Positions 17,363-26,741 are shown, numbered from the stretch's first letter. The stretch is DNA of 64,000 bases from Psychrobacillus sp032154225 (GCF_032154225.1 NZ_JALDYF010000017.1:1-64000); one strand, 5' to 3'. Program-made: numbers and translations. The notes: generated from the letters alone by a model not told the origin.

Positions 17363-18757
17363 TTATGCTCTCACAATATGAATGGGTCTCCCTAGCATTA
17401 CCTCAGCAGCCTCCATTGTCATCTCACCTAAAGTTGGGTGGGCGTGGATTGTTAATGCGATATCTTCTGCAGTCATTCCCGCTTCAATCGCAAGAGCCAT
17501 TTCAGCGATCATATTAGATGCACCAGCACCTACGATTTGAGTACCGATTAATAAGTCATCTTCTTCACGTGCAACAAGTTTTACAAAACCTTCTGCTGCA
17601 TTTAAAGCTAATGCACGACCGTTTGCAGCGAATGGGAATTTCGCTATTTTCACTTCGATACCCTCTGCTTTTGCTTGCTCTTCATTGTAACCAACAGTTG
17701 CAAGTTCAGGATCTGTGAAGCATACTGCTGGAATCGCTAAGTAATCTACGTTTGATTTTTCTCCAGCGATTGCTTCTGCCGCTACTTTACCTTCATACGA
17801 TGCTTTATGTGCGAGTTGTGGACCAGATACGATATCACCAATTGCATAAATATTTGGTACCGAGGTACGGCATTGTTTGTCTACTTTTAATAAACCGCGT
17901 TCTGCAAATTCGATGCCTACTGCTTCAAGACCTATTTGATCTGTATTTGGACGACGACCTACCGTTACTAATACATAGTTAGCTTCAACTGTTTTTTCTT
18001 CTCCATCAACTTCATATGTTACAACTACGCCGTTTTCATTTTCTTCTACCCCTTTAGCTGATGCACCAACAACAACTTCCACGCCTTTTTTCTTTAAGCC
18101 TTTTTTCACAACTTGTGTCATTTGCTTCTCGAAGCCGGCTAAGATGTCTTTGCCACCTTCAATAATTGTTACTTGAGAACCTAAGTTAGCGTAAGCTGAA
18201 CCTAGCTCAGTACCAATGTAACCACCACCGATGACAACTAGTTTTTCTGGTACTTCTGGTAAAGAAAGTGCACCTGTTGAGTTGATTACGCGTTCAGTGA
18301 ATTGGAATGTTGGAATTTCAACCGGACGAGAACCCGTTGCTAAGATTGCATTTTTAAATGTGTACGTTTGTACATTATTGCCATCGATTACACGTACAGT
18401 GTTTGCATCTATGAAACATGCTTCACCGTTCACGATGTCGACTTTGTTACCTTTTAATAGACCTTCGACACCGCCTACTAATTTAGAAACTACGCCTTGT
18501 TTGAATTCTTGCACTTTTGCCCAGTCAAGCTTTGCTTCTCGTGCAACAATACCCATATCATCTGAATGCTTTACTTGCTCAAAACGATGACCTACTGAAA
18601 TCAGCACTTTTGATGGGATACAACCGACATTTGAGCAAACTCCTCCTAAATACTCTCTCTCTACAATCGTTACGTCTTGCCCCATTTGAGAAGCGCGAAT
18701 AGCCGCCACATATCCTCCTGGGCCTGCACCAATCACAAGCGTTTCAACATACTTCAT
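17363..18757 (-). CDS. lpdA: Dihydrolipoyl dehydrogenase (E3)
   Basis: 464 residues, full length. FAD site LVIGAGPGGYVAAIRASQMG, redox disulfide GGVCSNVGCIPSK (C41, C46), NAD site VVIGGGYIGTELGSAYANLG, second FAD motif IYAIGDIVSGPQLAHKASYEG, and the catalytic His-Glu pair in HAHPTLGE. It reoxidises dihydrolipoyl groups of 2-oxoacid dehydrogenases. No E1 or E2 gene lies nearby, so this is an orphan, probably additional, copy. The start overlaps the end of the hydrolase gene by 14 bp, so translation may be coupled to the TetR-controlled genes upstream. Confidence 0.92.
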   Translation of the reverse strand: MKYVETLVIGAGPGGYVAAIRASQMGQDVTIVEREYLGGVCSNVGCIPSKVLISVGHRFEQVKHSDDMGIVAREAKLDWAKVQEFKQGVVSKLVGGVEGLLKGNKVDIVNGEACFIDANTVRVIDGNNVQTYTFKNAILATGSRPVEIPTFQFTERVINSTGALSLPEVPEKLVVIGGGYIGTELGSAYANLGSQVTIIEGGKDILAGFEKQMTQVVKKGLKKKGVEVVVGASAKGVEENENGVVVTYEVDGEEKTVEANYVLVTVGRRPNTDQIGLEAVGIEFAERGLLKVDKQCRTSVPNIYAIGDIVSGPQLAHKASYEGKVAAEAIAGEKSNVDYLAIPAVCFTDPELATVGYNEEQAKAEGIEVKIAKFPFAANGRALALNAAEGFVKLVAREEDDLLIGTQIVGAGASNMIAEMALAIEAGMTAEDIALTIHAHPTLGEMTMEAAEVMLGRPIHIVRA

Positions 18758-19616
18758 CTACTTTATCCCCCTCGTTACTTTCTATAAAGTTAAAAACGTT
18801 ATCCCAAAAACATTTATCTTTAACACAATTATGGTGACCTTTTGTTTCAACTTTAATGACTTGTTTAAAGTTACTATTATTTAATAGGACATCGACATTT
18901 GAAATCGGCACTTTTTTATCTTGAATAGAGTGTATAGCAAGAGCTGGGGACTGTTGACTTTTTAATATTTTCTCCAGACACCATTCTCTTCTAGCTTTTA
19001 AAAAGACACCTCCTCGTAATAAAAACCAACTGACAAATAACCAGCCAAATGGAATATAAGGGAGTATTACTTTTTCAGCCATTGATTTGCTAATACTTTT
19101 TAATGATGTAGGCATTGAATCTGTAATAAGTGCTTTTATCCTCAAATCTGTGGAATTCACAATACTTGCTGCTATCCCTCCCATTGAATGCCCTAAGACA
19201 TAGATTGCTTCACTATTAATATCTGGCCTCTCGCACACATGATCAATCGTGGATGTTATACTTTGGACAAACGATTCAATACTAACTTGTTTTTGTGTAT
19301 AATCACTTTGCCCATGACCAAGAACGTCCATAATTATTACGTCATAACCGCTAGCTAATAAGGGATTGGCATATCGTAACATGTCTGATTTATTAGAGCT
19401 CCATCCATGTACTAGTAGAAAGCTACCTCTTGCCCTCTCACTTTTAATAAGCCATCCTCGAATTGTCCCAATCCCCAGCTCCATTTCAATTTTTTCATAA
19501 GTTGAATTCGGTTGTTTTTTATCCTCTTTCCGTTTCGGTGTAAAAATATGACGAATGATATAGTTCCTCAAAAACAAAATAACTACTATGAAAGCAATGA
19601 ATAATAAATATTTCAT
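18744..19616 (-). CDS. Membrane-anchored alpha/beta hydrolase
   Basis: 290 residues from ATG 19616 (GGAGGG upstream). An N-terminal membrane helix (about 3-18) is followed by an alpha/beta hydrolase fold: oxyanion region LLVHGWSSNKSDM, nucleophile elbow VLGHSMGGIAAS, acid in IHSIQDKKVPI and histidine in TKGHHNCVKDK. Likely an esterase or lipase facing the cytoplasm or cell surface. A TetR-type operator lies directly at its ribosome site, and the TetR gene is upstream on the same strand. Confidence 0.82.
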   Translation of the reverse strand: MKYLLFIAFIVVILFLRNYIIRHIFTPKRKEDKKQPNSTYEKIEMELGIGTIRGWLIKSERARGSFLLVHGWSSNKSDMLRYANPLLASGYDVIIMDVLGHGQSDYTQKQVSIESFVQSITSTIDHVCERPDINSEAIYVLGHSMGGIAASIVNSTDLRIKALITDSMPTSLKSISKSMAEKVILPYIPFGWLFVSWFLLRGGVFLKARREWCLEKILKSQQSPALAIHSIQDKKVPISNVDVLLNNSNFKQVIKVETKGHHNCVKDKCFWDNVFNFIESNEGDKVDEVC

Positions 19617-19627
19617 CCTAACCCTCC

Positions 19628-19650
19628 AAAAGGTACCGAATGGTCTCTTT
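19628..19650. promoter_or_regulatory. Candidate TetR operator before hydrolase gene
   Basis: AAAAGGTACCGAATGGTCTC plus TTT carries the imperfect dyad GGTACCGAATGGTC. It closely matches the element at 20286-20308 before the TetR gene (both AAAAGRTACC...GTCTCTTT) and overlaps the spacing just upstream of the hydrolase ribosome site. Confidence 0.55.
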
Positions 19651-19671
19651 CTTATTATAAAAAAGACGGCT

Positions 19672-20274
19672 TTATTGCCGCTCAATCGCAATCATGGAAA
19701 TATATTGCCTCAATTGATTTATGATTATTTTCGTTATTTGCCCATCTTTCTTTAATCGGTCTAGTACTAGGCCACCTTCAAGTGTTGACACAATATATAT
19801 CGCCGTGTCGTATGGCTGTAATGACTGCTCTAACTCCTGATGCCGAATACCATCTTCTATAATCTTCGCCATCCATTTTATCATCATATCCATTGCTTTA
19901 TTAATAGATGGCAGTAACGCACTCCCTTCTAAATCATCCATTTCTATGGCTGCGTTAAAAATTGGACACCCACCTGCTATCGGTTCTCCTTCACTTAATT
20001 GTAAAAAAGCCTCCACAAATGCGACTAATTTGTCCGCTGCATGCTTGTGTTGAGAAATACTTGTCAGTAAATGTTTTTGCATGATTTCGGTAGAAAAATG
20101 AAAAGACTCGACCATCAGCTGTTCTTTATCCTTAAAGTGTCGGTATATCCCTCCTTTTTGAATATTCGTTTCCTGAATAATGTCACTCATCGTTGTTGTC
20201 ATATAACCTTTTTGGTTAAAAATTGAAGTAGATTTCCTAATAATAGCACGCCTTGTTAATTCACCTTTTTTCAT
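19672..20274 (-). CDS. TetR/AcrR-family repressor
   Basis: 200 residues. N-terminal helix-turn-helix: TRRAIIRKSTSIFNQKGYMTTTMSDIIQETNIQKGGIYRHFKDKEQL (about 6-52). The rest is an all-helical ligand domain with a QacR/NemR-type CPIFNAA segment; the cysteine in GGCPIFNAAIE is at the position seen in NemR-like regulators of electrophile responses. Matching operators lie in front of this gene and the hydrolase gene, so it probably represses both. Start follows GGAGGG. Confidence 0.85.
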   Translation of the reverse strand: MKKGELTRRAIIRKSTSIFNQKGYMTTTMSDIIQETNIQKGGIYRHFKDKEQLMVESFHFSTEIMQKHLLTSISQHKHAADKLVAFVEAFLQLSEGEPIAGGCPIFNAAIEMDDLEGSALLPSINKAMDMMIKWMAKIIEDGIRHQELEQSLQPYDTAIYIVSTLEGGLVLDRLKKDGQITKIIINQLRQYISMIAIERQ

Positions 20275-20285
20275 TTACACCCTCC

Positions 20286-20308
20286 AAAAGATACCTTTTA
20301 GTCTCTTT
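20286..20308. promoter_or_regulatory. Candidate TetR operator, autoregulatory copy
   Basis: AAAAGATACCTTTTAGTCTC plus TTT, the second copy of the element at 19628-19650, sits immediately upstream of the TetR ribosome site. Confidence 0.55.
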
Positions 20309-20500
20309 TAATATGACGCTCTTCGAATACAAAGTCAAGAAATTTTTAGCAGAAGTTAAATTCAAGCTGTATCGTGATCGACGAAGGAACATCTAACGCT
20401 ATTCCTATTCTTAATTGATAGGAAGAACAAGGGTAATTCATTTTTTGTAGTATAATGATTACTTCAATATGAGTTGTAAAAACAAGGAAAGAGGGATCGG

Positions 20501-21175
20501 ATGCCTACTATACTAGTTGCTGACGACGATTCGAACATTCGCGAACTCGTCTGTTTATTTCTACGTAACGACGGATTCACAGCAGTTCAAGCCGCGGACG
20601 GCAAGGAAGCACTAATCGTCTACGCCTCAACGGATGTCGATCTTGTCGTACTCGATATTATGATGCCGAATATGGATGGTTGGACGTTATGCAAGGAGCT
20701 CCGAAGGGCAAATCCTGATCTTCCGCTACTTATGCTGACTGCGAGGGGCGAAACATGGGAAAAAGTGAAAGGGTTCGAACTTGGGGCGGATGATTATTTG
20801 ACGAAACCATTCGATCCATTGGAATTGACAGCTCGTGTTAGAGCATTACTAAAACGATACCGGATTGGCTCCACGCAGACGATCCAGTTCGGCAACATCA
20901 TCCTTGATCGGCAAACATATAAGGTGATGAGAGGTAAGGAATCGCTGACTTTGCCACTCAAAGAGTTCGAATTACTATATAAGCTCGCTGATACACCTGG
21001 ACAAGTATATACTCGCGGGCAGTTGATCGATCAGATTTGGGGGATCGATTACGCTGGAGATGACCGAACGATAGATGTACATATTAAACGCCTTCGCGAA
21101 CGGTTCGCGACTACACCCGATTTTCGTATCGAAACAGTACGCGGGCTTGGCTATCGACTTGAGGTATACGAATGA
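20501..21175 (+). CDS. OmpR-family response regulator (HssR-like)
   Basis: 224 residues. Receiver: ADDDSNIREL, phospho-acceptor in VVLDIMMPNMDGWTL, lysine in LTKPFDPLEL. The winged helix ends with DDRTIDVHIKRLRERF...GLGYRLEVYE. Among Bacillales it most resembles HssR/SaeR-type regulators, but hrtAB genes are not adjacent. It overlaps the kinase start by 4 bp (ATGA). Codon use here, with many CGC/GCG-type codons, is clearly richer in GC than the neighbours, suggesting horizontal arrival. Confidence 0.9.
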   Translation: MPTILVADDDSNIRELVCLFLRNDGFTAVQAADGKEALIVYASTDVDLVVLDIMMPNMDGWTLCKELRRANPDLPLLMLTARGETWEKVKGFELGADDYLTKPFDPLELTARVRALLKRYRIGSTQTIQFGNIILDRQTYKVMRGKESLTLPLKEFELLYKLADTPGQVYTRGQLIDQIWGIDYAGDDRTIDVHIKRLRERFATTPDFRIETVRGLGYRLEVYE

Positions 21176-22539
21176 TCAGATCATTATATACACGTGTAGT
21201 CCTTATATTTATAGTCTCCGTAATCGGAGGTACGATTATTGCTTTTTTTCTGTCAACTTGGTTATTTAAAGAGCAATTGAACGAAAACTTGCAGATCCCT
21301 TTACTTCACTTCGGTCAAGATATCGTCCGGATTTACGAAATACTTCCGTTACGTGAAGCGGACACATTTGTAAGTGGAATGGATCAGCTCAAATCCTATT
21401 ATATTCGAATTTACGGAGATACTGGTCAATTTCAGTCTTATGGAACACTTAATGGAGACGAACCTGTCACTGTGACGATGGAACAAGTGAAAAAAGTAAT
21501 GGCTGGAGAAGTAGTTCAAGTCAATCCGAATGGTATTGCAACTACTCTCTTAGGGTTGCCATTGACAACTGAAATGGGAATAAATGCAATGTTTATTGAA
21601 CCAATTGCCCCCCCTTCCAGCTCTTTTATAAAAAAATGGATTTTGAACTTCACAACCTATTCTTTAATAGCAGGAAGCCTTTTGGTTTTGGCCGCCGCTT
21701 TGTTCCTAGTCAGACCAATCAAGAAAATGACAAAGGCAACTAGGCATATAGCTGGTGGAGATTTCAACGTCAAGCTGGATATTAAGCAAAAGGGCGAGTT
21801 AGGTACTTTGGCTCGTAGCTTCGAAGAAATGACACATGAATTGCAGCAACTTGAGCAGATGAGGAGGGAATTCGTATCCAATGTGTCTCACGAAGTTCAA
21901 TCGCCACTTACCTCGATATCTGGTTATGCTCTAGCGCTAAAGCAAAAAGACATCGAAGATAACGAGCGAAACCGTTATCTCGATATAATTATTGCCGAAG
22001 CAGATCGGATGTCCAAGATGAGCGATAGTCTATTAAAGCTGAGTTTGCTTGAATCGCATTCACAGCAACTTCAGCTGGTCACGTTTAGTCTTGATGAACA
22101 GATCAGACGAGTCATCGTCGCAATCCAGCCGCAATGGTCGGCTCGAAACATTCGTTTCGATCTTGATTTGGAAGCCGTTAGTCTAATGGCTGATTACGAA
22201 CAATTAAACCAGGTATGGACTAACATACTTGGAAATAGCATCAAATTTTCTATGAATAACAGCGTTATTAAGGTCAGCATCAAAAAAAATACTAAAAATG
22301 TAAAAATCCAAATATCTGACACCGGTATTGGTATCTCCCTCGAAGACCAGAAGCGTATATTTGAGCGTTTTTTTAAGGCCGATCGCTCCCACAGTCGCAA
22401 GTATGCTGGTAGTGGTATGGGGCTCGCCATCGTTAAAAAGATCGTAACACTTCATCAAGGTGACATCCGAGTGGAAAGCCAACCTGGTCGAGGAACAACC
22501 TTCATTGTCACCTTGTCAATCACAACACCGACAGAGTAA
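21172..22539 (+). CDS. Sensor histidine kinase (HssS-like)
   Basis: 455 residues: helix 1 (about 8-30), a roughly 130-residue outer sensor domain, helix 2 (about 160-180), HAMP, HisKA with phospho-histidine in SNVSHEVQSPLTSISGY, and ATPase boxes NILGNSIKFS, DTGIGIS and GSGMGLAIV. It forms an operon with the regulator through a 4-bp overlap. The heme-sensor (HssS) likeness rests on length and layout only. Confidence 0.88.
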   Translation: MIRSLYTRVVLIFIVSVIGGTIIAFFLSTWLFKEQLNENLQIPLLHFGQDIVRIYEILPLREADTFVSGMDQLKSYYIRIYGDTGQFQSYGTLNGDEPVTVTMEQVKKVMAGEVVQVNPNGIATTLLGLPLTTEMGINAMFIEPIAPPSSSFIKKWILNFTTYSLIAGSLLVLAAALFLVRPIKKMTKATRHIAGGDFNVKLDIKQKGELGTLARSFEEMTHELQQLEQMRREFVSNVSHEVQSPLTSISGYALALKQKDIEDNERNRYLDIIIAEADRMSKMSDSLLKLSLLESHSQQLQLVTFSLDEQIRRVIVAIQPQWSARNIRFDLDLEAVSLMADYEQLNQVWTNILGNSIKFSMNNSVIKVSIKKNTKNVKIQISDTGIGISLEDQKRIFERFFKADRSHSRKYAGSGMGLAIVKKIVTLHQGDIRVESQPGRGTTFIVTLSITTPTE

Positions 22540-22842
22540 TAAGATTCATATCGTACAATTCGGACAGTCTAAACGCTATCTTCCTTTTCTCCACGTTACG
22601 TTACCCTAAACAATATTCCTTGCTTAGGGTAACGTAACATTTTTTATTTGTTCATACTCCGTTCATAATGTCGTCATAAGGAGTACATCTTCATCGTATA
22701 TGCTTTCATTAATGGGCTGTGGAGGCAGCCGGAATACACTTATTAGTGTAGAAGAAGATACGACTAGATACTAAAAAGGAGGGTAGGCACGAGTACAGGT
22801 AGAAAGCGAGCTTCAATTGTCACACTACACCCTCGTGCATAA
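22540..22842. other. Intergenic region with terminator and vestigial leader
   Basis: Besides the terminator at 22595 this 303-bp gap holds AAAAAGGAGGG near 22776, well spaced before an ACG codon (about 22790). That codon opens a 17-codon frame ending in TAA just before the hydrolase ATG. An ATG-to-ACG change in a short leader or truncated gene could explain it; nothing else was recognised. Confidence 0.3.
22595..22646 (+). terminator. Terminator after the kinase gene
   Basis: GTTACGTTACCCTAA and TTAGGGTAACGTAAC form a 15-bp perfect stem, followed by ATTTTTT. Confidence 0.9.
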
Positions 22843-23784
22843 ATGATGAAAAAAATGTTTAACATTATGCTTAAAATAATAGGTGTTTTAGCTATAGTAA
22901 TGGTGCTTTTTCTAGCTATTGTTTTTATAGTTAATATGATCAGCAGTAAATCGGAGCAAAAAAAAATAGAACCCTATGGACAGTCTGTAACCGTCGATGG
23001 GAAAAATATGAATGTTACAATTCAAGGAAATGGAAAAGAAACAGTCGTTTTACTACCGGGTTTTGGAACAGCGACACCAGCACTTGATTTTAAGCTGCTT
23101 GTAGATGAACTATCCCCATTTTACAAAGTTGTCACGATTGAGCCTTTCGGTTATGGATTAAGTGATGAAACAGAAAAAGAGAGAAGCACGGAGAATATTG
23201 TAAGTGAAATTCATGAAGCACTGCAGGAGCTTAATATTAACAGGTACACTCTAATGGGCCATTCCATCGCAGGCATTTACGGACTGGATTATGTGAACAA
23301 ATATCCAAACGAAGTGAATGCTTTTGTCGGAATCGATAGTAGTGTTCCAACACAACCTGGTATGGATGTTAAATTCCCATTAAAAACGTATAAATTTCTC
23401 AATCAATCTGGTCTCTTAAGATTGATCATAAAAGTAAGTGATGACCCATATGCTTCCCTATCATTTGATGACAAAACAAAAGAGCAAATGAGAATGATTA
23501 CGAATAAAAACATGAATAATGACACTACCTTGAATGAAATGAAAAATATTTCTTCTAATTTTAAAGGAGCTCAGCATTTAACATTTCCAAAAAACCTCCC
23601 TATTATTCTCTTTATACAAGAGAATAATGTAGATTTTGAAGACTGGACACCATTGCATGAAGGGCAAATCAAAGATTCTATACATGGGAAAGTGATGGCA
23701 CTTGAAGGAGGGCATTATCTACACCATACAAAATCAAAAGAAATCGCTGAAAGTTTCAGAGAATTTATGAAAGAAATTAAATAA
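22843..23784 (+). CDS. Alpha/beta hydrolase, N-terminally anchored
   Basis: 313 residues. A membrane helix (about 12-33) precedes an alpha/beta hydrolase fold: oxyanion strand VVLLPGFGTATP, nucleophile elbow LMGHSIAGIYGLDY (serine in GHSIAG) and a C-terminal histidine in LEGGHYLHH. Similar proteins are annotated as lipases, esterases or peptidases of the prolyl iminopeptidase type. It stands downstream of the two-component genes but behind their terminator, and ends with its own terminator. Confidence 0.8.
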   Translation: MMKKMFNIMLKIIGVLAIVMVLFLAIVFIVNMISSKSEQKKIEPYGQSVTVDGKNMNVTIQGNGKETVVLLPGFGTATPALDFKLLVDELSPFYKVVTIEPFGYGLSDETEKERSTENIVSEIHEALQELNINRYTLMGHSIAGIYGLDYVNKYPNEVNAFVGIDSSVPTQPGMDVKFPLKTYKFLNQSGLLRLIIKVSDDPYASLSFDDKTKEQMRMITNKNMNNDTTLNEMKNISSNFKGAQHLTFPKNLPIILFIQENNVDFEDWTPLHEGQIKDSIHGKVMALEGGHYLHHTKSKEIAESFREFMKEIK

Positions 23785-23821
23785 GTGCACTGAAAAGTTC
23801 TACTCACTTTCTGGTAAATGT

Positions 23822-23852
23822 AAAAAACCGCCCTTTAGGACGGTTTTTTCAC
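23822..23852 (+). terminator. Terminator after the hydrolase gene
   Basis: AAAAAACCGCCC TTTA GGACGGTTTTTT, a GC-core hairpin with a T run. Confidence 0.85.
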
Positions 23853-23952
23853 TTTTTGTTCGTTTGAAATGCACGGGCTTTTTTAGGATAGATTTAGTTT
23901 TTATAAAAAAGAATGTTCCATCTTTATTATCTAAGGAAAATTCCATGCAGAA

Positions 23953-24350
23953 TCATCCATTAATTGAATCCATTAACTGGAAGAAGTATTCAGGTTTATG
24001 AGTCTTATTTAGGTTATACCATGAATCCAATGTATCTGGTGCAAATACATCTAATTTTTTCATTACTTCCATCGCAAATTCTAGAGGAGCTACTCCTGAT
24101 GCAGTAACCAAATTTTCATCAGCTACTGCAAGGCCTATCTCATAAAATGCTTCATCAAGGGTAATAGCTGGTTTTATACTCAGCCCCCCATTGTAGTAAT
24201 AATTTCTTTAGTATTTCCTACTGTAACTAATTTTAAAGGCTCTAAATTTTTTTTGAAATATCTTCCTGAGTTTAGTTCAGCAATTAAATATCCGTATTCC
24301 CAGTCTGACATTGTATTAAATACATAAAGATAAACTTTTCCTGGTTGCAT
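23953..24350 (-). pseudogene. DJ-1/PfpI glutamine amidotransferase-like protein (YdeA type), decayed
   Basis: From ATG 24350 the frame reads VYLYVFNTMSDWEYGYLIAE, the start of YdeA-like DJ-1/PfpI proteins. At a run of six G (about 24187) the frame shifts and continues as LSIKPAITLDE. It then jumps straight to FYEIGLAVADENLVTASG and the normal C terminus ending DSING, stop at 23953. About 70 residues that should lie between, including the PGG strand and the catalytic cysteine elbow, are missing. An internal deletion plus a frameshift makes this a clear pseudogene. The WYL regulator next to it (24426) may once have controlled it. Confidence 0.85.
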
Positions 24351-24425
24351 CCAATAACACCCCAATTACATTTGATACAGCCTATTGTAATATAACTTCC
24401 CTGACAGCTAACGTCAGTGAAGTTA

Positions 24426-25388
24426 TCATATTTGATGAAATTGAATTAATTCCGACAGAACTTCAATGTATCTTTTCTTAAGACTTATTGGCTCAATAAT
24501 TTGAATAGATTTATTGTACGGTAAAAGTAAGTGAGGTACATACGTATGTATTATATCTTTTTCAAGAAGGAATACTGCTTGATCTGAATTCCGTTCCTGT
24601 AGGTAATTCGCTAAAAACCAGTGTTGACAAACATCATCCAACGCACTTTTATTTCCTTTAATAACTAAGGAAATAATTCCTTCCTCATCTTCCATAGTGG
24701 GGAGAAGATTTTTCAAAAAAAGGTCCTGCGCCGAAAATTTTTCTATCCGTTTAAATTTATTTCCAGTTAGCATTAGACTTTCAATTCGCTCCACTCTAAA
24801 ACTGCGTATATCATTCCTAAGATGACAAAACCCAATCACATACCACTTATTATTCCAATAAATAATTCTGTATGGATCAACCACTCTATACTTTGATTGT
24901 TCTTCTCCACTTTTATAGTATCGAATTTTTACAGAGCATCCGTCAGCTGTGGCCCGCTCCAACTCCTTCAAGAATGGTCCCAGCGAAAGTGATCCCATTC
25001 GACTTATCACTTCAAGACTGGCCAAATGTTGGTTTACCTTTTTTCCCTGCTCTTTGTTACAGTATTTGCTTAACTTTGAAACAGCCCTATTTAGTGCTTC
25101 TCCTCCATAATATCCTGCTTCTTCTGCAAAAACAGCAGCATGAAATAGTGATGTTTGCTCCTCAAAATCAAAAAAAAGAGGGGCTTCAATAAAATTATTC
25201 AATAAAGTATATCCACCGTTATGTCCTGCGTCTGAAATTATTGGTACACCACTTATTGAAAGTGTATCAATATAACGATACACAGTCCTTATATTCATCT
25301 CTAACTTTTCAGAAATTTGTTTCGCAGTAATTTTTTCACCTGAACTAAGCATCCATAAAATCGCTAGCATATTGTCAATTTTCGGCAT
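24426..25388 (-). CDS. WYL-domain regulator (YafY/DeoR type)
   Basis: 320 residues. The N-terminal winged helix is DNMLAILWMLSSGEKITAKQISEKLEMNIRTVYRYIDTL (about 5-45), followed by a WYL domain (YRVVDPYRIIYWNNKWYVIGFCHLRNDIRSFRVERI, about 165-205) and a WCX-like C-terminal domain. These regulators sense ligands or nucleic acids through WYL; the target is unknown. The broken DJ-1 gene lies directly downstream on the same strand. Confidence 0.85.
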   Translation of the reverse strand: MPKIDNMLAILWMLSSGEKITAKQISEKLEMNIRTVYRYIDTLSISGVPIISDAGHNGGYTLLNNFIEAPLFFDFEEQTSLFHAAVFAEEAGYYGGEALNRAVSKLSKYCNKEQGKKVNQHLASLEVISRMGSLSLGPFLKELERATADGCSVKIRYYKSGEEQSKYRVVDPYRIIYWNNKWYVIGFCHLRNDIRSFRVERIESLMLTGNKFKRIEKFSAQDLFLKNLLPTMEDEEGIISLVIKGNKSALDDVCQHWFLANYLQERNSDQAVFLLEKDIIHTYVPHLLLPYNKSIQIIEPISLKKRYIEVLSELIQFHQI

Positions 25389-25451
25389 ATTAAACCGCCC
25401 CTATAAAGGATTTATTGTCTATTGAATCGTCAACAGACCTTTTATTCTTTA

Positions 25452-25926
25452 GTTAATTTCCTCTGGTCCATATTGCCACCAACCATCAAAACCTCTATAT
25501 TCATACTTTAAAAATCCTAGGGGATCTACTACTTCATGTATATCTAAAATAACAACGACTTTTGTCGGTTCACTAATATTAAAATAAGCTATACTATCCT
25601 CTTTTTTTTCCACCATTTTCAATGTAATAGTTCAAATATAAACTTATATCACTTCCTTTTATTTCTTTGCTGTTTCCTGTTATTTTTGCAGTTCCCCCAG
25701 GTTCTAGACTTTTTACTGTTCCTACCTCTGTAGAGTTGCTATATAGAAACTTGAGATCAGGTAGCGCTTTATTACTTAAGTTATTTACCTCAATAGTAAC
25801 TCCTGAATCATATTTTCTATATTCTCCTTGTACTTTCATTTCGAGAAAGTAAAAAAATAAATATATAGTTATTAGGAAGAAAAATACCGCTAGAGATATA
25901 AAAATAAATATTTTGAGTTTCTTCAT
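25452..25926 (-). pseudogene. Small membrane-anchored hypothetical protein, frameshift at A8
   Basis: From ATG 25926 the frame gives an N-terminal membrane helix (about 5-27) and a soluble domain resembling a beta-sandwich (GVTIEVNNLSNKALPDLKFL). At an eight-base A run on the coding strand (about 25605) the open frame ends within three codons. In the shifted frame it continues for about 45 residues (YFNISEPTKVVVILDIHEVV...GFDGWWQYG) to a stop at 25452. This could be a real frameshift, polymerase slippage on A8, or a base-call error. The family is not recognised. The gene is close behind alkD. Confidence 0.6.
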
Positions 25927-25961
25927 TAAAAAAGCCCCTTCCAGCGCTGGCACAAAAAGTT

Positions 25962-26669
25962 TTAACACCTTACATGCCTGCGTTTAAAACCAATCCTTCC
26001 TCTATCGACTTCCTTTTGAATACTTTCGTAAGCGTTTAGGAAACCGCTTTTTTTCTCTTCCTTTTTGACTTCTACTATACCTATTGCCTTTGCAGTTTCG
26101 ACTGCCTTTTCATGGAGCGGTAAATAAGAAGTCCCCACAGTGTATACAAAATTATTCATAGCGGATTTCGCTCGTTCTGGCGAATCATGAATCGTATTTT
26201 GTACCATATCAAGCATATTGGAAATCTTACTTTCTGAAAACTCAACGTCTTTCCGATTCCCTAAAAGCCAACAGTAACAACTCCAGCCCGCTGACATTCT
26301 CAGCTCTTCTCCGCTTGCAATCCATTTATCACCAACTTCTTGTGCAATATCTGACTCCGATAACGTTACGGCCACTACATAATCGGACAGCATATAAAAA
26401 TACGCTGCATCAATCCAACGGTCATAATCTGACTCCGTCATAGCTTTTGGGTCTGCAATAATGCCTGCAAAGTACATCGCATCGTAGTTACCTGTGGCAT
26501 AAAGCTCTTCAGCTAAAGGCTGATTAATTTTTATTTTTTTAAAGATTGGTTTCATTGCACCTGTAGCCACACCAAAAAGTGGCTCATGCGCACCATTGGA
26601 TATATACATTTTTTTACTTCGTTCCTTGCCAAGCTCTTCAAGCTCCTGCATAACCATTTCTAAATTCAT
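25962..26669 (-). CDS. DNA alkylation repair protein, AlkD-like
   Basis: 235 residues, all-helical HEAT-like repeats. ELYATGNYDAMYFAGIIADPKAM, ESDYDRWIDAAYFYMLSDYV and RMSAGWSCYCWLLG are the repeats seen in AlkD-related proteins (PF08713), which remove alkylated bases. The exact catalytic Asp/Trp set of B. cereus AlkD cannot be assigned by eye, so it may belong to a non-catalytic branch. Single gene; a GGAAG site lies upstream. Confidence 0.7.
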   Translation of the reverse strand: MNLEMVMQELEELGKERSKKMYISNGAHEPLFGVATGAMKPIFKKIKINQPLAEELYATGNYDAMYFAGIIADPKAMTESDYDRWIDAAYFYMLSDYVVAVTLSESDIAQEVGDKWIASGEELRMSAGWSCYCWLLGNRKDVEFSESKISNMLDMVQNTIHDSPERAKSAMNNFVYTVGTSYLPLHEKAVETAKAIGIVEVKKEEKKSGFLNAYESIQKEVDRGRIGFKRRHVRC

Positions 26670-26741
26670 CGATTAGCACTTCCTTCTTTTTGGATTTTTC
26701 CTCTTAATGTTTTACTTCAACATTAAGAAAACTAACGTTTT

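Noticed and set aside
22790..22840. ACG-started 17-codon gene
   Set aside because: A ribosome site is present but ACG initiation is very rare and the product is tiny; kept only as a vestige inside the intergenic entry.
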